Below are positions 53,127 to 61,879 of a stretch of DNA of 64,000 nucleotides, one piece after another. The notes under the pieces are model-generated. The model had not been told where the DNA came from. It made no database searches and was given only the letters and a program-made list of their open reading frames with translations. Position numbers and translations under genes: made by a program. The stretch comes from Desertimonas sp963786985 (GTDB lineage: Bacteria > Actinomycetota > Acidimicrobiia > Acidimicrobiales > Ilumatobacteraceae), in NCBI GenBank assembly GCA_963786985.1, contig CAWBBL010000026.1:1-64000 (forward strand). Direction: 5' to 3'. How positions within the stretch are numbered: position 1 is the first letter of the stretch; every line of letters starts with the position of its first letter.

Positions 53127-53918
53127 ATGGCCGACCACTACCTGCACCGCCTCGTCGAGCTCATCGAGCGCGCCGGAACGGTCAACGACGAGAGCTTGAA
53201 CGTTGTCGCTGAGCGATTCGCCGGCACGCTGGCCGGTGGAGGACTCGTCCACCTCTACGGCTCTGGGCACTCCGTGCTCCCGTGCCAGGAGGCGTTTCCG
53301 CGCTACGGCAGCTACGTCGGCTTCAACCCGCTGACCGACCCGCGCACGATGTGGCACAACGTGCTCGGCGCCGGTGGAGTGCGCGAGCTGCTGTGGTTGG
53401 AACGTACCGAGGGGTATGTCGACAAGTTCCTCGCTCACCAGCCACTCAACGAGGGCGACTGTCTCGTCGTCTACAGCCACTCCGGGCGCAATGCGGCTGG
53501 GATCGACGCCGCGTTGTACGCCAAGCAGCGCGGATTGTTCGTCGTGGCGGTGTCGTGCGCGGCGATGCTCGACCAGCCGGGCTCACACTCGTCGGGCCAA
53601 CGACTCGCCGACGTCGCCGACGTGCTGATCGACACCGGGGCACCGGTGGAGGACGCCATCGTCCCGGTCGACGGCTGGAGCCGGCCGGTTTCTGGCGCAT
53701 CGACCGTGTTGGCGATGATCCTCACCCACGAGCTGATCGCCCGCACCGCCGTGGCCTTGGCGGCCCGAGATGTCGAGCTGCCGACGTTCGCCTCGCCGAC
53801 GGTCCCCGGCGTCACGCTCGGCGACACCGACCGGGTCTACGGCGTGTACCGCGAGCGGATGATCGACGCCCAGCGCCGTCACCTCGACGCCTTCCGCGAG
53901 GAGATGGGCGCCGGCTGA
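53127..53918 (+). CDS. SIS-domain phosphosugar-binding protein (UPF0309-like)
   Basis: A 263-residue sugar isomerase-type protein. The SIS fold shows GGLVHLYGSGHSVLPCQEAF, CLVVYSHSGRNAAGIDAALY and GLFVVAVSCAA; the Ser-rich loops bind the sugar phosphate. The N-terminal RYGSYVGFNPLTDP is a mark of the UPF0309 group. With the ROK kinase it could convert an imported sugar to a phosphosugar that enters glycolysis. AAGGAG before the ATG is a good ribosome site; last gene of the operon. Confidence 0.9.
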   Translation: MADHYLHRLVELIERAGTVNDESLNVVAERFAGTLAGGGLVHLYGSGHSVLPCQEAFPRYGSYVGFNPLTDPRTMWHNVLGAGGVRELLWLERTEGYVDKFLAHQPLNEGDCLVVYSHSGRNAAGIDAALYAKQRGLFVVAVSCAAMLDQPGSHSSGQRLADVADVLIDTGAPVEDAIVPVDGWSRPVSGASTVLAMILTHELIARTAVALAARDVELPTFASPTVPGVTLGDTDRVYGVYRERMIDAQRRHLDAFREEMGAG

Positions 53919-53943
53919 CAGGTACTCGGCGGTCCCCGCCCAT

Positions 53944-53986
53944 CTGGGGAAGATTCGTGTCAGACGCTGGCACGGAGCTTCCCCAG
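53944..53986. repeat. dispersed hairpin, family B copy 2
   Basis: CTGGGGAAG and CTTCCCCAG with a 25-nt loop containing GTGTCAG-ACG-CTGGCAC, the same length and layout as the copy at 14800. It follows the last gene of the sugar operon and may end its transcript. Confidence 0.75.
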
Positions 53987-54080
53987 ACCGTGGAGGGGCA
54001 GGCGGGCAGCGACCGTGCGGGCGTATCACCGGAGAATCCGGCGACTCCACAGAGCAGGAGTACGAACGAGAGGATCGGTG

Positions 54081-55034
54081 ATGCGGGGGCATCGAGTGGC
54101 AGTCGTCGGTCTGGTGGTCGTGGCGTTCGCCGCGTGCGGATCCGACGATCTCGGCGACACCACCGGGTCGACCTCGACCTCGACCACCCCAACGACCACG
54201 ACCACGACACCGGGCTCCACGTCGTCGCTGCCGCCGAGCACGACGGCTGGTGGTGGCGACGACGACGAGATCGACAGCGTCCAGTGGGGACCGGACGATC
54301 CGCCGATCCCCGGCGAGTACTCCGCCTTTGCCGCCGACGGGGCCGCCGGCCTGTCGTGCGACTCGATCGACGACCGCGCCGACGGAGACCCCTTCTGGAC
54401 GCTCGCCGCCGACGTGTGCCGCGTGTTCACCGGGGCGGGCAGCTGGCCCGACGTCGCATCGGTGCCTGCGCCGCCGGCCGAAGGCAACGCGTACCAGCGA
54501 TGCCTCGACGGCGAGCTGTTCGAGATGCTCGAGCGTGCCCTGGACTGGCGGGCCGCGCACCCGGGTGGGTCTCCACTCGTCCGTTATCCGGCCAGGGGCA
54601 CTCACTCACCGTGCCAGACGACCCTCTACGACGTCGGACCCACGGAGGCGAGCACGGGCGATCGGTGCATCAACGACGAGTCACTGGCCGTGCCGGCCCC
54701 GGGCGTGCCGGTGGTCATGTCGGCGCCGGGCATCACCGGCTTCGCCAACCCTCGGGCGACTGTCGACGGCTCCGTGTTGTGCGTTGTCGGGGATTCGCAG
54801 GACAACGCGCTGCGGACGTTCATCGTGGTGGTGCCCACCACCGGCGAGGGAGAGACCGTGTCGATCTCCGTCGAGACGAACTACGGCACGTTGCAGACCG
54901 CCGTGGAGCTGCCGGCCGTGGACACGGCGACGACGGAGCCGTCGGTCGTCACGACCGGCGCGACGACGCCGACCGACTCGACGAGCACCACCGTGACGAC
55001 CGCGGCCGCCTCCGGGACCACGGAGAGTCCGTGA
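54081..55034 (+). CDS. putative lipoprotein
   Basis: A 317-residue exported protein of unknown family. The signal peptide ends in a lipobox (VVVAFAACGSDD), so the mature protein is probably lipid-anchored at Cys20. Thr/Ser-rich low-complexity stretches stand at both ends (about 28-55 and 285-317). The middle contains four to six cysteines, suggesting disulfides. ATG at 54081 has AGAGGA upstream. The stop overlaps the next gene's GTG (GTGA), so the two products may act together. Confidence 0.75.
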   Translation: MRGHRVAVVGLVVVAFAACGSDDLGDTTGSTSTSTTPTTTTTTPGSTSSLPPSTTAGGGDDDEIDSVQWGPDDPPIPGEYSAFAADGAAGLSCDSIDDRADGDPFWTLAADVCRVFTGAGSWPDVASVPAPPAEGNAYQRCLDGELFEMLERALDWRAAHPGGSPLVRYPARGTHSPCQTTLYDVGPTEASTGDRCINDESLAVPAPGVPVVMSAPGITGFANPRATVDGSVLCVVGDSQDNALRTFIVVVPTTGEGETVSISVETNYGTLQTAVELPAVDTATTEPSVVTTGATTPTDSTSTTVTTAAASGTTESP

Positions 55035-55963
55035 CGACCGAGCCCGCACCATCGACGGGCCTCACTCGCCAGGACGTCTTCTCCGTCCTCGGCGCGCTCG
55101 GCGCGATCATCACGCTCTGCGCGGCGGTGATGTTCTACTTCGGCTGGCGCCGCAGCGACGTCCAGGCGCGGGCGATGAGCATCGACGTCAGCTTGTTCGG
55201 GTTCTCGTCCCAGGACTACGTGCTGCGCAGCATCAGCTCGCTCTACGTCCCCCTCCTCGTGATCCTCGGACTCGGCCTGTTGTGGGTGTGGTGCCACCTG
55301 CGGCTCACGCAGCTGCTGCGTTCCGACTGGATCGACCGCGGTACGAACCGGGCGAGGCTGGCAGGCGCCGCCCAGATCGTGCTCGTGGCCGGCGCCGCGC
55401 TGGCCGCCGCCTGTGTCGTGTTCAGCGCCCTCGTCGGGCGCCAGTCCGCGCCGTGGCCGATCGACCCGATGGCCGAGGTCCTCGCCCGCCGGGAGTGGGT
55501 CGTGCCGCTGGTGCTCCTCATGAGTACGACGCTCGCGGCGTACGCCGGTTGGCTGCGACGACAGGTCATCGGCCGTCGGGGTCCGACATCGTCGGCGCTG
55601 TGGGTCACCGTGCTGCCACCCGCCCTGATCGTGGCGACCGCAGCACTCGCCGGGTTCTGGCTGCTCGAGGAGTACGCCGCCTCGGTCGGCCGGGACTACG
55701 CCGAGGATGTCGCCGCTGGCGTCGGGCGGCTCCCGCACGCCGTCGTGACGAGCGCCACGCCGCTCGGTCTCCAGGCGCCCGGCGTCGTGGAGCAGCTCGT
55801 CACCGAGACCGAAGGTGCCGAGCGGTACCGCACCACCGGCCTGCGGTTGCTCGCCCGCTCGGGGGGCAAGGTGCTCCTTCTCCACGACGGGTGGACACCG
55901 GCAACCGGCACGGTCATCGTGCTCGCCGACACCGACGACCTTGCCTGGGAGTTCTCCCGCTGA
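55031..55963 (+). CDS. hypothetical membrane protein
   Basis: A 310-residue protein with about five likely membrane spans (roughly 19-41, 72-93, 115-140, 160-180, 195-215) and a C-terminal soluble part of about 90 residues. I do not recognise the family. It is translationally coupled to the lipoprotein gene before it. The soluble end (VVEQLVTETEGAERYRTTGL) may face the outside. Confidence 0.72.
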   Translation: MTTEPAPSTGLTRQDVFSVLGALGAIITLCAAVMFYFGWRRSDVQARAMSIDVSLFGFSSQDYVLRSISSLYVPLLVILGLGLLWVWCHLRLTQLLRSDWIDRGTNRARLAGAAQIVLVAGAALAAACVVFSALVGRQSAPWPIDPMAEVLARREWVVPLVLLMSTTLAAYAGWLRRQVIGRRGPTSSALWVTVLPPALIVATAALAGFWLLEEYAASVGRDYAEDVAAGVGRLPHAVVTSATPLGLQAPGVVEQLVTETEGAERYRTTGLRLLARSGGKVLLLHDGWTPATGTVIVLADTDDLAWEFSR

Positions 55964-56025
55964 GCCGTCTAACGCTCGTCGGGGCTCATCGCTAGTCTCG
56001 GCGACGGCACAGGAGGGGGACGCCA

Positions 56026-57534
56026 GTGTTGCAATCGATCCTTGCGGACGCCGCGGCCAGGTACGGAGACAAGACCGCTCTGGTCACGGCGAGTCGCACG
56101 CTCAGCTACCGTGAGCTCGACGACCTGTCGAGCGCGTTCGCCGGTGCGCTGCGCGGTCGCGGCATCGACGAGGGCGATCGGGTGTCGATCTACTCGCAGA
56201 ACCGCTGGGAGTGGGTGGTCGCCTACCACGGGATCGTCAAGGCCGGGGCGGTGGTCAACCCGATCAACGTCATGCTCACCGCCGAAGAGGTGGCGTTCGT
56301 CCTCAACGACTGCGGGAGCCGCGCCGTCGTCACGTCGGGCGACAAGGCGCCGGCGATCGTCGGCCTCCGCGAGCAGGCCACCGGTCTCGAGACCGTGGTC
56401 AGCTTCGACGACGCACTGACGGGCACGGAGTCGTTCCATCAGTTGATCGACAGGGCGGTCGCCCTGGAGACTCGGGATGCGCCCAGCCCCACGTCGCTGT
56501 CGACCATCGGGTACACGTCGGGAACCACCGGACACCCGAAGGGTGCGATGCAGTCGCACCTGGCGGTGTACCTCAACTGCGCGTTGACGGCGACGATGCA
56601 CGTGCGCACCGCCGCCGACACCGTCGTCACCGCCCTTCCCGCCCCGCACGTCTACGGCAACGTGGTGATCAACGGCACGTTCATGGCCGGCGGGACGGTG
56701 GTGCTGATGGACCGCTTCGATCCCGGCGAGGCGCTGCGCCGCATCAACGAGCACCACGCAACGATGTTCGAGGGGGTCCCGACGATGTACGCGATGATGC
56801 TCGCGGCCCCCGAGATCGACGCCGGCGACCTTTCCAGCCTCACCCGCTGCACGGTCGGCGGCCAGACGATCGCCACGTCGGTGATCGAGGCGTGGGAGCG
56901 CCGCTCCGGCGCCCCGCTGATCGAGCTGTGGGGCATGACCGAACTCGCCGGGCTCGGCACCACCCACGCCCTGTACTCGCCGAACGTCCACGGGTCGATC
57001 GGCGTGGCGTTGCCGGGCATCGAGGTCCGCGTCGCCAGCTTCGACGACCCCACCCAGACGGTGCCCGCCGACGAACCCGGGGAACTGATGGTGCGCGGCC
57101 CGCTCGTGATGCTCGGCTACTACAACAACGACGCCGCCACGGCGGCGACGATCGAGCCCGACGGGTGGCTGCACACTGGCGATGTCGCCGTCGCCGACCG
57201 CCATGGTCGCTTCTTCATCGTCGACCGGCGCAAGGACATGATCATCACCGGTGGCTACAACGTGTATCCCGCCGAGATCGAGCGGGTCATCGCCGGCCAT
57301 CCGGCTGTGGCGCTGGTCGCCGTCGGCAGCGAGGCCGACGAGGTGAAGGGTGAGCTCGCCCGCGCCTACGTGGTCCTGCGCGACGGCGCGGACGCCACCG
57401 AGGCGCAGATCATCGACTACTGCCGGCCGCACCTCGCGGCCTACAAGCTGCCGCGGTCGGTTCGCTTCGTCGCCGACCTCCCGAAGACGTCCACCGGCAA
57501 GATCATGCGCCGCGAGCTGCGCAAGCTCGACTGA
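56026..57534 (+). CDS. AMP-dependent acyl-CoA synthetase/ligase
   Basis: A 502-residue adenylate-forming enzyme that would join a carboxylic acid, probably a fatty or aromatic acid, to CoA. The P-loop is IGYTSGTTGHPKGAM; A5 reads ELWGMTELAG, A7 WLHTGDVAVAD, A8 FIVDRRKDMIITGGYNVYPA, and the catalytic Lys is in TSTGKIMRRELRKL. No signal or membrane segment. GTG at 56026 has AGGAGGGGG upstream. It stands alone between two operons. Confidence 0.94.
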   Translation: MLQSILADAAARYGDKTALVTASRTLSYRELDDLSSAFAGALRGRGIDEGDRVSIYSQNRWEWVVAYHGIVKAGAVVNPINVMLTAEEVAFVLNDCGSRAVVTSGDKAPAIVGLREQATGLETVVSFDDALTGTESFHQLIDRAVALETRDAPSPTSLSTIGYTSGTTGHPKGAMQSHLAVYLNCALTATMHVRTAADTVVTALPAPHVYGNVVINGTFMAGGTVVLMDRFDPGEALRRINEHHATMFEGVPTMYAMMLAAPEIDAGDLSSLTRCTVGGQTIATSVIEAWERRSGAPLIELWGMTELAGLGTTHALYSPNVHGSIGVALPGIEVRVASFDDPTQTVPADEPGELMVRGPLVMLGYYNNDAATAATIEPDGWLHTGDVAVADRHGRFFIVDRRKDMIITGGYNVYPAEIERVIAGHPAVALVAVGSEADEVKGELARAYVVLRDGADATEAQIIDYCRPHLAAYKLPRSVRFVADLPKTSTGKIMRRELRKLD

Positions 57535-57552
57535 CCGGCCGGGGCCGAGAAT

Positions 57553-57582
57553 TTGACCGTCCTTCGGCGGGGTGGATAGACA
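57553..57582 (+). promoter_or_regulatory. candidate promoter of the third sugar operon
   Basis: TTGACC (57553-57558) and TAGACA (57577-57582) are 18 bases apart and lie about 50 bases before the binding-protein ATG. The -35 matches well, the -10 moderately. Confidence 0.4.
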
Positions 57583-57629
57583 GACCCGTTACCAGCCGTC
57601 ATCAACGCGATGGCGCAGAGGGGGGAGCC

Positions 57630-58736
57630 ATGTTGTCAACGAAGAGGCGCTGGATCGCGGCGGGCGCATTGGCCACGCTGGCCGGCACGACGGCGTTCAC
57701 CGCTGAGGCGACGACTGAACCACCAGCCGCACCGGAGGGGCCGACCTCGGCCGCCGGCGGCACCATCGACTTCGCCGCCACCAGCGACGTCATCGAGCTC
57801 ACCGACGAGCAGATCGCCGCCCTCGACGGCCAGGACGCGATGATCGGCATCGTCGCCGCGACGATGGCCACGGAGTACCACGCCAACCTCAACAACTCGA
57901 TCCAGGCGCGGGCCGAGGAGCTCGGCTTCAGCGCCGAGATCTTCGATTCCCAGGAGGACCCGAGCCGCCAGCTGCAAGGGATCGAAGGGTTCATCTCCGC
58001 AGGTGCCGACGCGATCATCATCACCGGTCTCGGTGGCGAGAGCATCGGTCCGGCGGCGACCGAGGCGACCGAGGCCGGCATCTTCGTCGTCCAGGTCGCC
58101 GGGCGCGACCTGACCGAGTCCGGGGCGGTGACGATCAGCGTCGAGGACGAGGACATCGCCACCGCCGAGGGCACTGCCGCCGGCGAGTACGCCGCCGCCA
58201 ACTATCCCGACGGTGGCATCCAGGTGGTGATCACCGACTACCCGGAGATCGAGTCGCTCGTGGCCCGCGCCGACATGATCGAAGAGACGTTCACGGCGGC
58301 GTATCCGGACGCCGAGTTCCTCCCGCGGATCCTCGGCGGCACCGCCGAGAACGGCGTCACGTCGATGGAGACGGCACTGCAGGCCAACCCCGACATCGTC
58401 GGCGTGCTCGGCATCAACGACGCCGGCAACCTCGGCGCCTACCAGGCGCTGGAGAACGCCGGGCGCGGACCGGACGACGTGTTCATCTTCGGCATCGACT
58501 GCGACCCGCAGGCGGTCGAGCTGATCGATGCCGGCACGATGTACAAGGGCTGCGTCGACACCAACCCGGTCGGTACCGGCGAGTTGGCGGCCGACGCCTT
58601 CGCCCAGTGGCTCGGCGGCGGCGCCGTGCCGGGGATCATCGAGGTGCCGGTCAGCGTCTACACCGGAGGTGACGGTACGGCTCCGGCGACCACCGGCGAG
58701 GCGAGCAGCGACACGGCACCCGCCACCACCGGATGA
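57630..58736 (+). CDS. ribose-type sugar-binding protein of ABC importer
   Basis: An extracytoplasmic binding protein of 368 residues with the RbsB/XylF-type fold. A signal sequence (RRWIAAGALATLAGTTAFTA) is followed by MIGIVAATMATEYHANLNNS, SRQLQGIEGFISAGADAIII and VFIFGIDCDPQAVELIDAGT. The C-terminus has a Thr-rich tail. GGGGGAG precedes the ATG. First gene of an operon with a permease, an ATPase, an FAD oxidoreductase and a large unknown enzyme. The sugar is unknown. Confidence 0.93.
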   Translation: MLSTKRRWIAAGALATLAGTTAFTAEATTEPPAAPEGPTSAAGGTIDFAATSDVIELTDEQIAALDGQDAMIGIVAATMATEYHANLNNSIQARAEELGFSAEIFDSQEDPSRQLQGIEGFISAGADAIIITGLGGESIGPAATEATEAGIFVVQVAGRDLTESGAVTISVEDEDIATAEGTAAGEYAAANYPDGGIQVVITDYPEIESLVARADMIEETFTAAYPDAEFLPRILGGTAENGVTSMETALQANPDIVGVLGINDAGNLGAYQALENAGRGPDDVFIFGIDCDPQAVELIDAGTMYKGCVDTNPVGTGELAADAFAQWLGGGAVPGIIEVPVSVYTGGDGTAPATTGEASSDTAPATTG

Positions 58737-59710
58737 CGGATCTGGCGGTCGCGGACGCGCCCCGGGACACCCGACCGTGGGCCGCCGTGGCCGTCGACTT
58801 CCTCGCCGCGAGGGCTTCATCGTCATCTTCGCCGTCTGGGCGGTGTACCTCGGCATCGCCACGGACACCTTCCTGACCCAGGACAACGTCTTGTTGTTGC
58901 TGCGCCAGGCGGCGATCTTCTCGATCATCGGGATCGGGGCGACGATGGTGACGATCCTCGGCGAGCTCGACATCTCCTTCGGGGCGACGCTGGCCCTCGC
59001 CGGATGCGTATCGGCGGCGTGGGTGATCGGGGGCACCAACCCCTACGTCGGGATCCTCATCGCCGTCGGCATCGGCACCGTCATCGGACTCGTCAACGGG
59101 CTGCTCGTCAACGTCGTGCGGATCCCTTCGGTCGTCGCCACGCTCGGGATGCTCGGTGTCGTCGAGGGGCTGGCGATGATGTACACCGGCGGTTCGAGCA
59201 TCTTCGGCGACGAACTCGACCGGCTGTCGTTCCTCGCCCGCGACGAGGTCTTGGGCATCCCGATCCCCGTGCTGATCGCCTTCGTCCTCTACGCCATCGC
59301 CTGGGCGGTCACGACGCGCACCCGGTTCGGGGCCCACCTCTTCGCCAGCGGCGACAACCGCGAGGCGGCCTACCGATCTGGCATCCATGTGCAGCGCATC
59401 CGCCTCGATCGTGTTCGTCGTCGCCGGGGCGTTGGCCGGGTTCGCCGGCCTGATGCAGGTGATCCGCGTCGGCCGGGCCCAGGCGACGATCGGTGTCGAC
59501 GCCCTCTTCCCGGTGCTCACCGCCGTGATCCTCGGCGGAACGAGCCTGTCGGGTGGGCGCGGTCGCATTGTCAACACGCTGATCGCCTCGGTGTTCCTCG
59601 CCTCGATCACCAACGGGCTGATTCTTCTCGGCGTGGCGTCGGACGCCCAACGACTCGTGCAGGGCGCCGTGCTCGTGGCGGCCGTTTCGCTCGACCGGTG
59701 GCGCGACTGA
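58733..59710 (+). pseudogene. ribose-type ABC importer permease, two frameshifts as sequenced
   Basis: An RbsC-like permease of about 325 residues with eight or so membrane spans: LLLLRQAAIFSIIGIGATMV, ILGELDISFGATLALAGCVS, GLVNGLLVNVVRIPSVVATL and, in a second frame, AVILGGTSLSGGRGRIVNTL. The ATG at 58733 overlaps the binding-protein stop (ATGA) but leaves frame near 58785; a second break lies near 59401-59412 (one extra base). All parts are well conserved, so the gene is probably intact in the organism. Confidence 0.87.
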
Positions 59711-60547
59711 GAGGTGCCGAGATCGACGACCATCCCGCTCCCACCGCCGGTTCCTCAGACGCTGCGCGGTCGGCAACCGCCGCGGCGCCCCCGCTGTTTG
59801 CGGCCCACGGCCTGTGGAAGCACTACGGCGGCGTCGCCGCGGTGCGCGACGTCTCCATCGAGTTTCCTGGCGGCACGGTGACCGCCATCGTCGGCGACAA
59901 CGGGGCGGGCAAGTCGACGCTCGTCAAGATGCTGTGCGGTGCCGTCCAGCCCGATCGCGGACACCTCGCCCTGCGTGGCGAGGAGGTCCGGTTCGCGACC
60001 CCTGCGTCGGCCCAGGCGGCCGGGCATCGCCACCGTGTACCAGGATCTCGCCCTCGCCGATCACCGCAACGTCGCCGAGAACCTGTTCCTCGGCCGCGAG
60101 CTGGTGAACTCGTGGGGCCCGGTGCACTGGCTCGCCCGCGCCGAGATGCGTCGGAACGCTGTCGCCGCGCTCGCCGAGTTGCGGATCCACGTCCCCGACG
60201 TTCGCCGCGAGGTGCGCACCCTGTCGGGCGGACAGCGCCAAGGTGTGGCGATCGCCCGGGCCATCCACGAGGGCTCGATCGTGCTGGTGATGGACGAGCC
60301 GATGGCGGCGCTCGGCCTGCAGGAGCAGGGCCGCGTCAGTGGCCTCATCGAACGGCTCGCCGATCGTGGTCTCACCCAGCTGATCGTCAGCCACAACCTC
60401 GACCACGTCTTCCGCCTGGCGACGCACATCGCCGTGATGCGCCTCGGCCGTCTCGTCGCCCTGCGCGAGACGGCGGCGACCGACCGCCGCGAGATTCTCC
60501 ATCTCGTCAGTGGCCTGGAGGTCGACGGCACGGCGGTTGCCCCATGA
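59698..60547 (+). pseudogene. ribose-type ABC importer ATPase (single domain), frameshifted as sequenced
   Basis: A single-domain sugar ATPase of about 282 residues. Walker A GDNGAGKST stands in the first frame. After one extra base in the GGG run at 60021-60023 come TVYQDLALADHRNVAENLFL, signature LSGGQRQGVAIARAI and Walker B IVLVMDEPMAALG. Most ribose-type importers use a double ATPase; a single domain recalls FrcA. GTG at 59698 overlaps the permease end by 13 bases. Confidence 0.87.
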
Positions 60548-60595
60548 CGACCGACGAGCGCCGCGCATCCCGGGCGACCTGACCGGACTCGCCGC

Positions 60596-61879
60596 ATGCC
60601 CCTGTCGATCGTTGTCATCGGAGCCGGGCCGGCCGGGCTGACCGCGGCCCACCGACTCCGGCAGCGCGGTTGCGCCGTGACCGTGCTGGAACGGGAACCG
60701 CATCCTGGCGGGCGCACCCACACCGAGCACCACGGCGACGGTCATTGGGTCGACACCGGTGCCGGCTGGCTGGCCAGTTTCTATCCCGACACGCTCGCGC
60801 TGCTCGATGAGCTCGGACTGCGTCATCTGCTGACGCCGATGCAGCTGCGCGGTGGAGGCGATCTGCTGCTCGACGGACGGGTGGTACCGACACCGAACTC
60901 GATCCGCCGCATTGCCACAACTCGCCTCCTGTCACCGGTGGACAAGGGCCGACTGTTCGCCTACATGGCCGCCCTTCTCGTCCGTCAGAAGAGCGATCTC
61001 CGCGTCGATCTCGACTACGACACCGTGCCCGCCATCGACGAGTTGCGGCGGATGGGTGAGCACGGGCGCGACCGGGTGGTGCGCCCGAACTTCGAGGGGC
61101 CGTTCTTCGCCCGCCTCGAAGAGATGTCGGCAGCTCTCGTCCGGTCGTGGTTGCGTTGCCTCTCCACCGGCACGTTCTTCCACGTCGAGGGGGGCATGGA
61201 CGCGCCGTGGCGGCATCTCGCCGACAGTCTCGACGTGCGCACCGGCGTCGCGGTCGAGCGGGTCGCGATCAGCGGCGATCACGTCGTCGTCGATCACGGC
61301 GGTGGCACCGAGCAGTACGACGGGGCGATCGTCGCCGTCCCGGCGCCGGTGGCGGCAACCATCGTCGAGCACGAGCACCGTCCGGGGTGGATCGCCGACG
61401 TCGCGTACGCACCGCACGTGCGCCTCTATGCCGCCCGCCGCGGCCGGGGGCTCGCCCGCAGCGGCATCCACGTGTTCCCCAACACGCTCGTCGCCACCGT
61501 CGAGATCGGGGGAGGAGCGTTCGGGGCGTGGGGGCAGGTGCCCGCTGATTGGGAATGGGCGCTCGTGTGCGCTCCGGCGGCGGCGAGCACACCGCTGCTC
61601 GACGAGCCGGCCGACAGCGTGACGCGACGGCTCTGGGAGGCGGCGCGGGAGATCGATCCACGGCTGTTCCACCTCGACGACGCCGACGTCGTGCAGCTGA
61701 TCCGCTGGCGTCACGCCGTCCCGGCTGTCGGAACCGGCTACTTCGCCCGGCAGCGCGGCTTCCGGCAGGCGCCGCCGTTGGTCTTCGCCGGTGACTGGCT
61801 CGGGCAACCCTGCGTCGAAGGTGCGGTGCGTTCCGGCAACGCCGCCGCAACGGCGCTCATCGCGGGGTCCGGCCGGTGA
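60596..61879 (+). CDS. FAD-dependent oxidoreductase (amine-oxidase/protoporphyrinogen-oxidase fold)
   Basis: A 427-residue flavoprotein. The FAD-binding Rossmann motif VVIGAGPAGLTAAHRLRQRG is N-terminal, with EREPHPGGRTHTEH next, and the C-terminal FAD contact is FAGDWLGQPCVEGAVRSG. The fold matches NAD(P)-binding Rossmann-like amine oxidases and desaturases; the substrate is not evident. It lies between the sugar importer and the unknown glycosidase-like gene, whose GTG overlaps its stop, so it may modify a sugar or aglycone from the same source. Confidence 0.88.
   Translation: MPLSIVVIGAGPAGLTAAHRLRQRGCAVTVLEREPHPGGRTHTEHHGDGHWVDTGAGWLASFYPDTLALLDELGLRHLLTPMQLRGGGDLLLDGRVVPTPNSIRRIATTRLLSPVDKGRLFAYMAALLVRQKSDLRVDLDYDTVPAIDELRRMGEHGRDRVVRPNFEGPFFARLEEMSAALVRSWLRCLSTGTFFHVEGGMDAPWRHLADSLDVRTGVAVERVAISGDHVVVDHGGGTEQYDGAIVAVPAPVAATIVEHEHRPGWIADVAYAPHVRLYAARRGRGLARSGIHVFPNTLVATVEIGGGAFGAWGQVPADWEWALVCAPAAASTPLLDEPADSVTRRLWEAAREIDPRLFHLDDADVVQLIRWRHAVPAVGTGYFARQRGFRQAPPLVFAGDWLGQPCVEGAVRSGNAAATALIAGSGR

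Noticed and set aside
54081..55963. Lipoprotein/membrane pair as a toxin-immunity or secretion system
   Set aside because: No domain, catalytic motif or secretion gene supports this; only gene coupling is visible.
58528..60582. Apparent 684-codon permease-ATPase fusion
   Set aside because: The frame is continuous only because two frameshifts put parts of separate permease and ATPase genes in the same frame; it contains garbled segments between them.
60544..60582. 12-codon ATG frame after the ribose-type ATPase gene
   Set aside because: Too short and without a separate ribosome site; its ATG only overlaps the ATPase stop.
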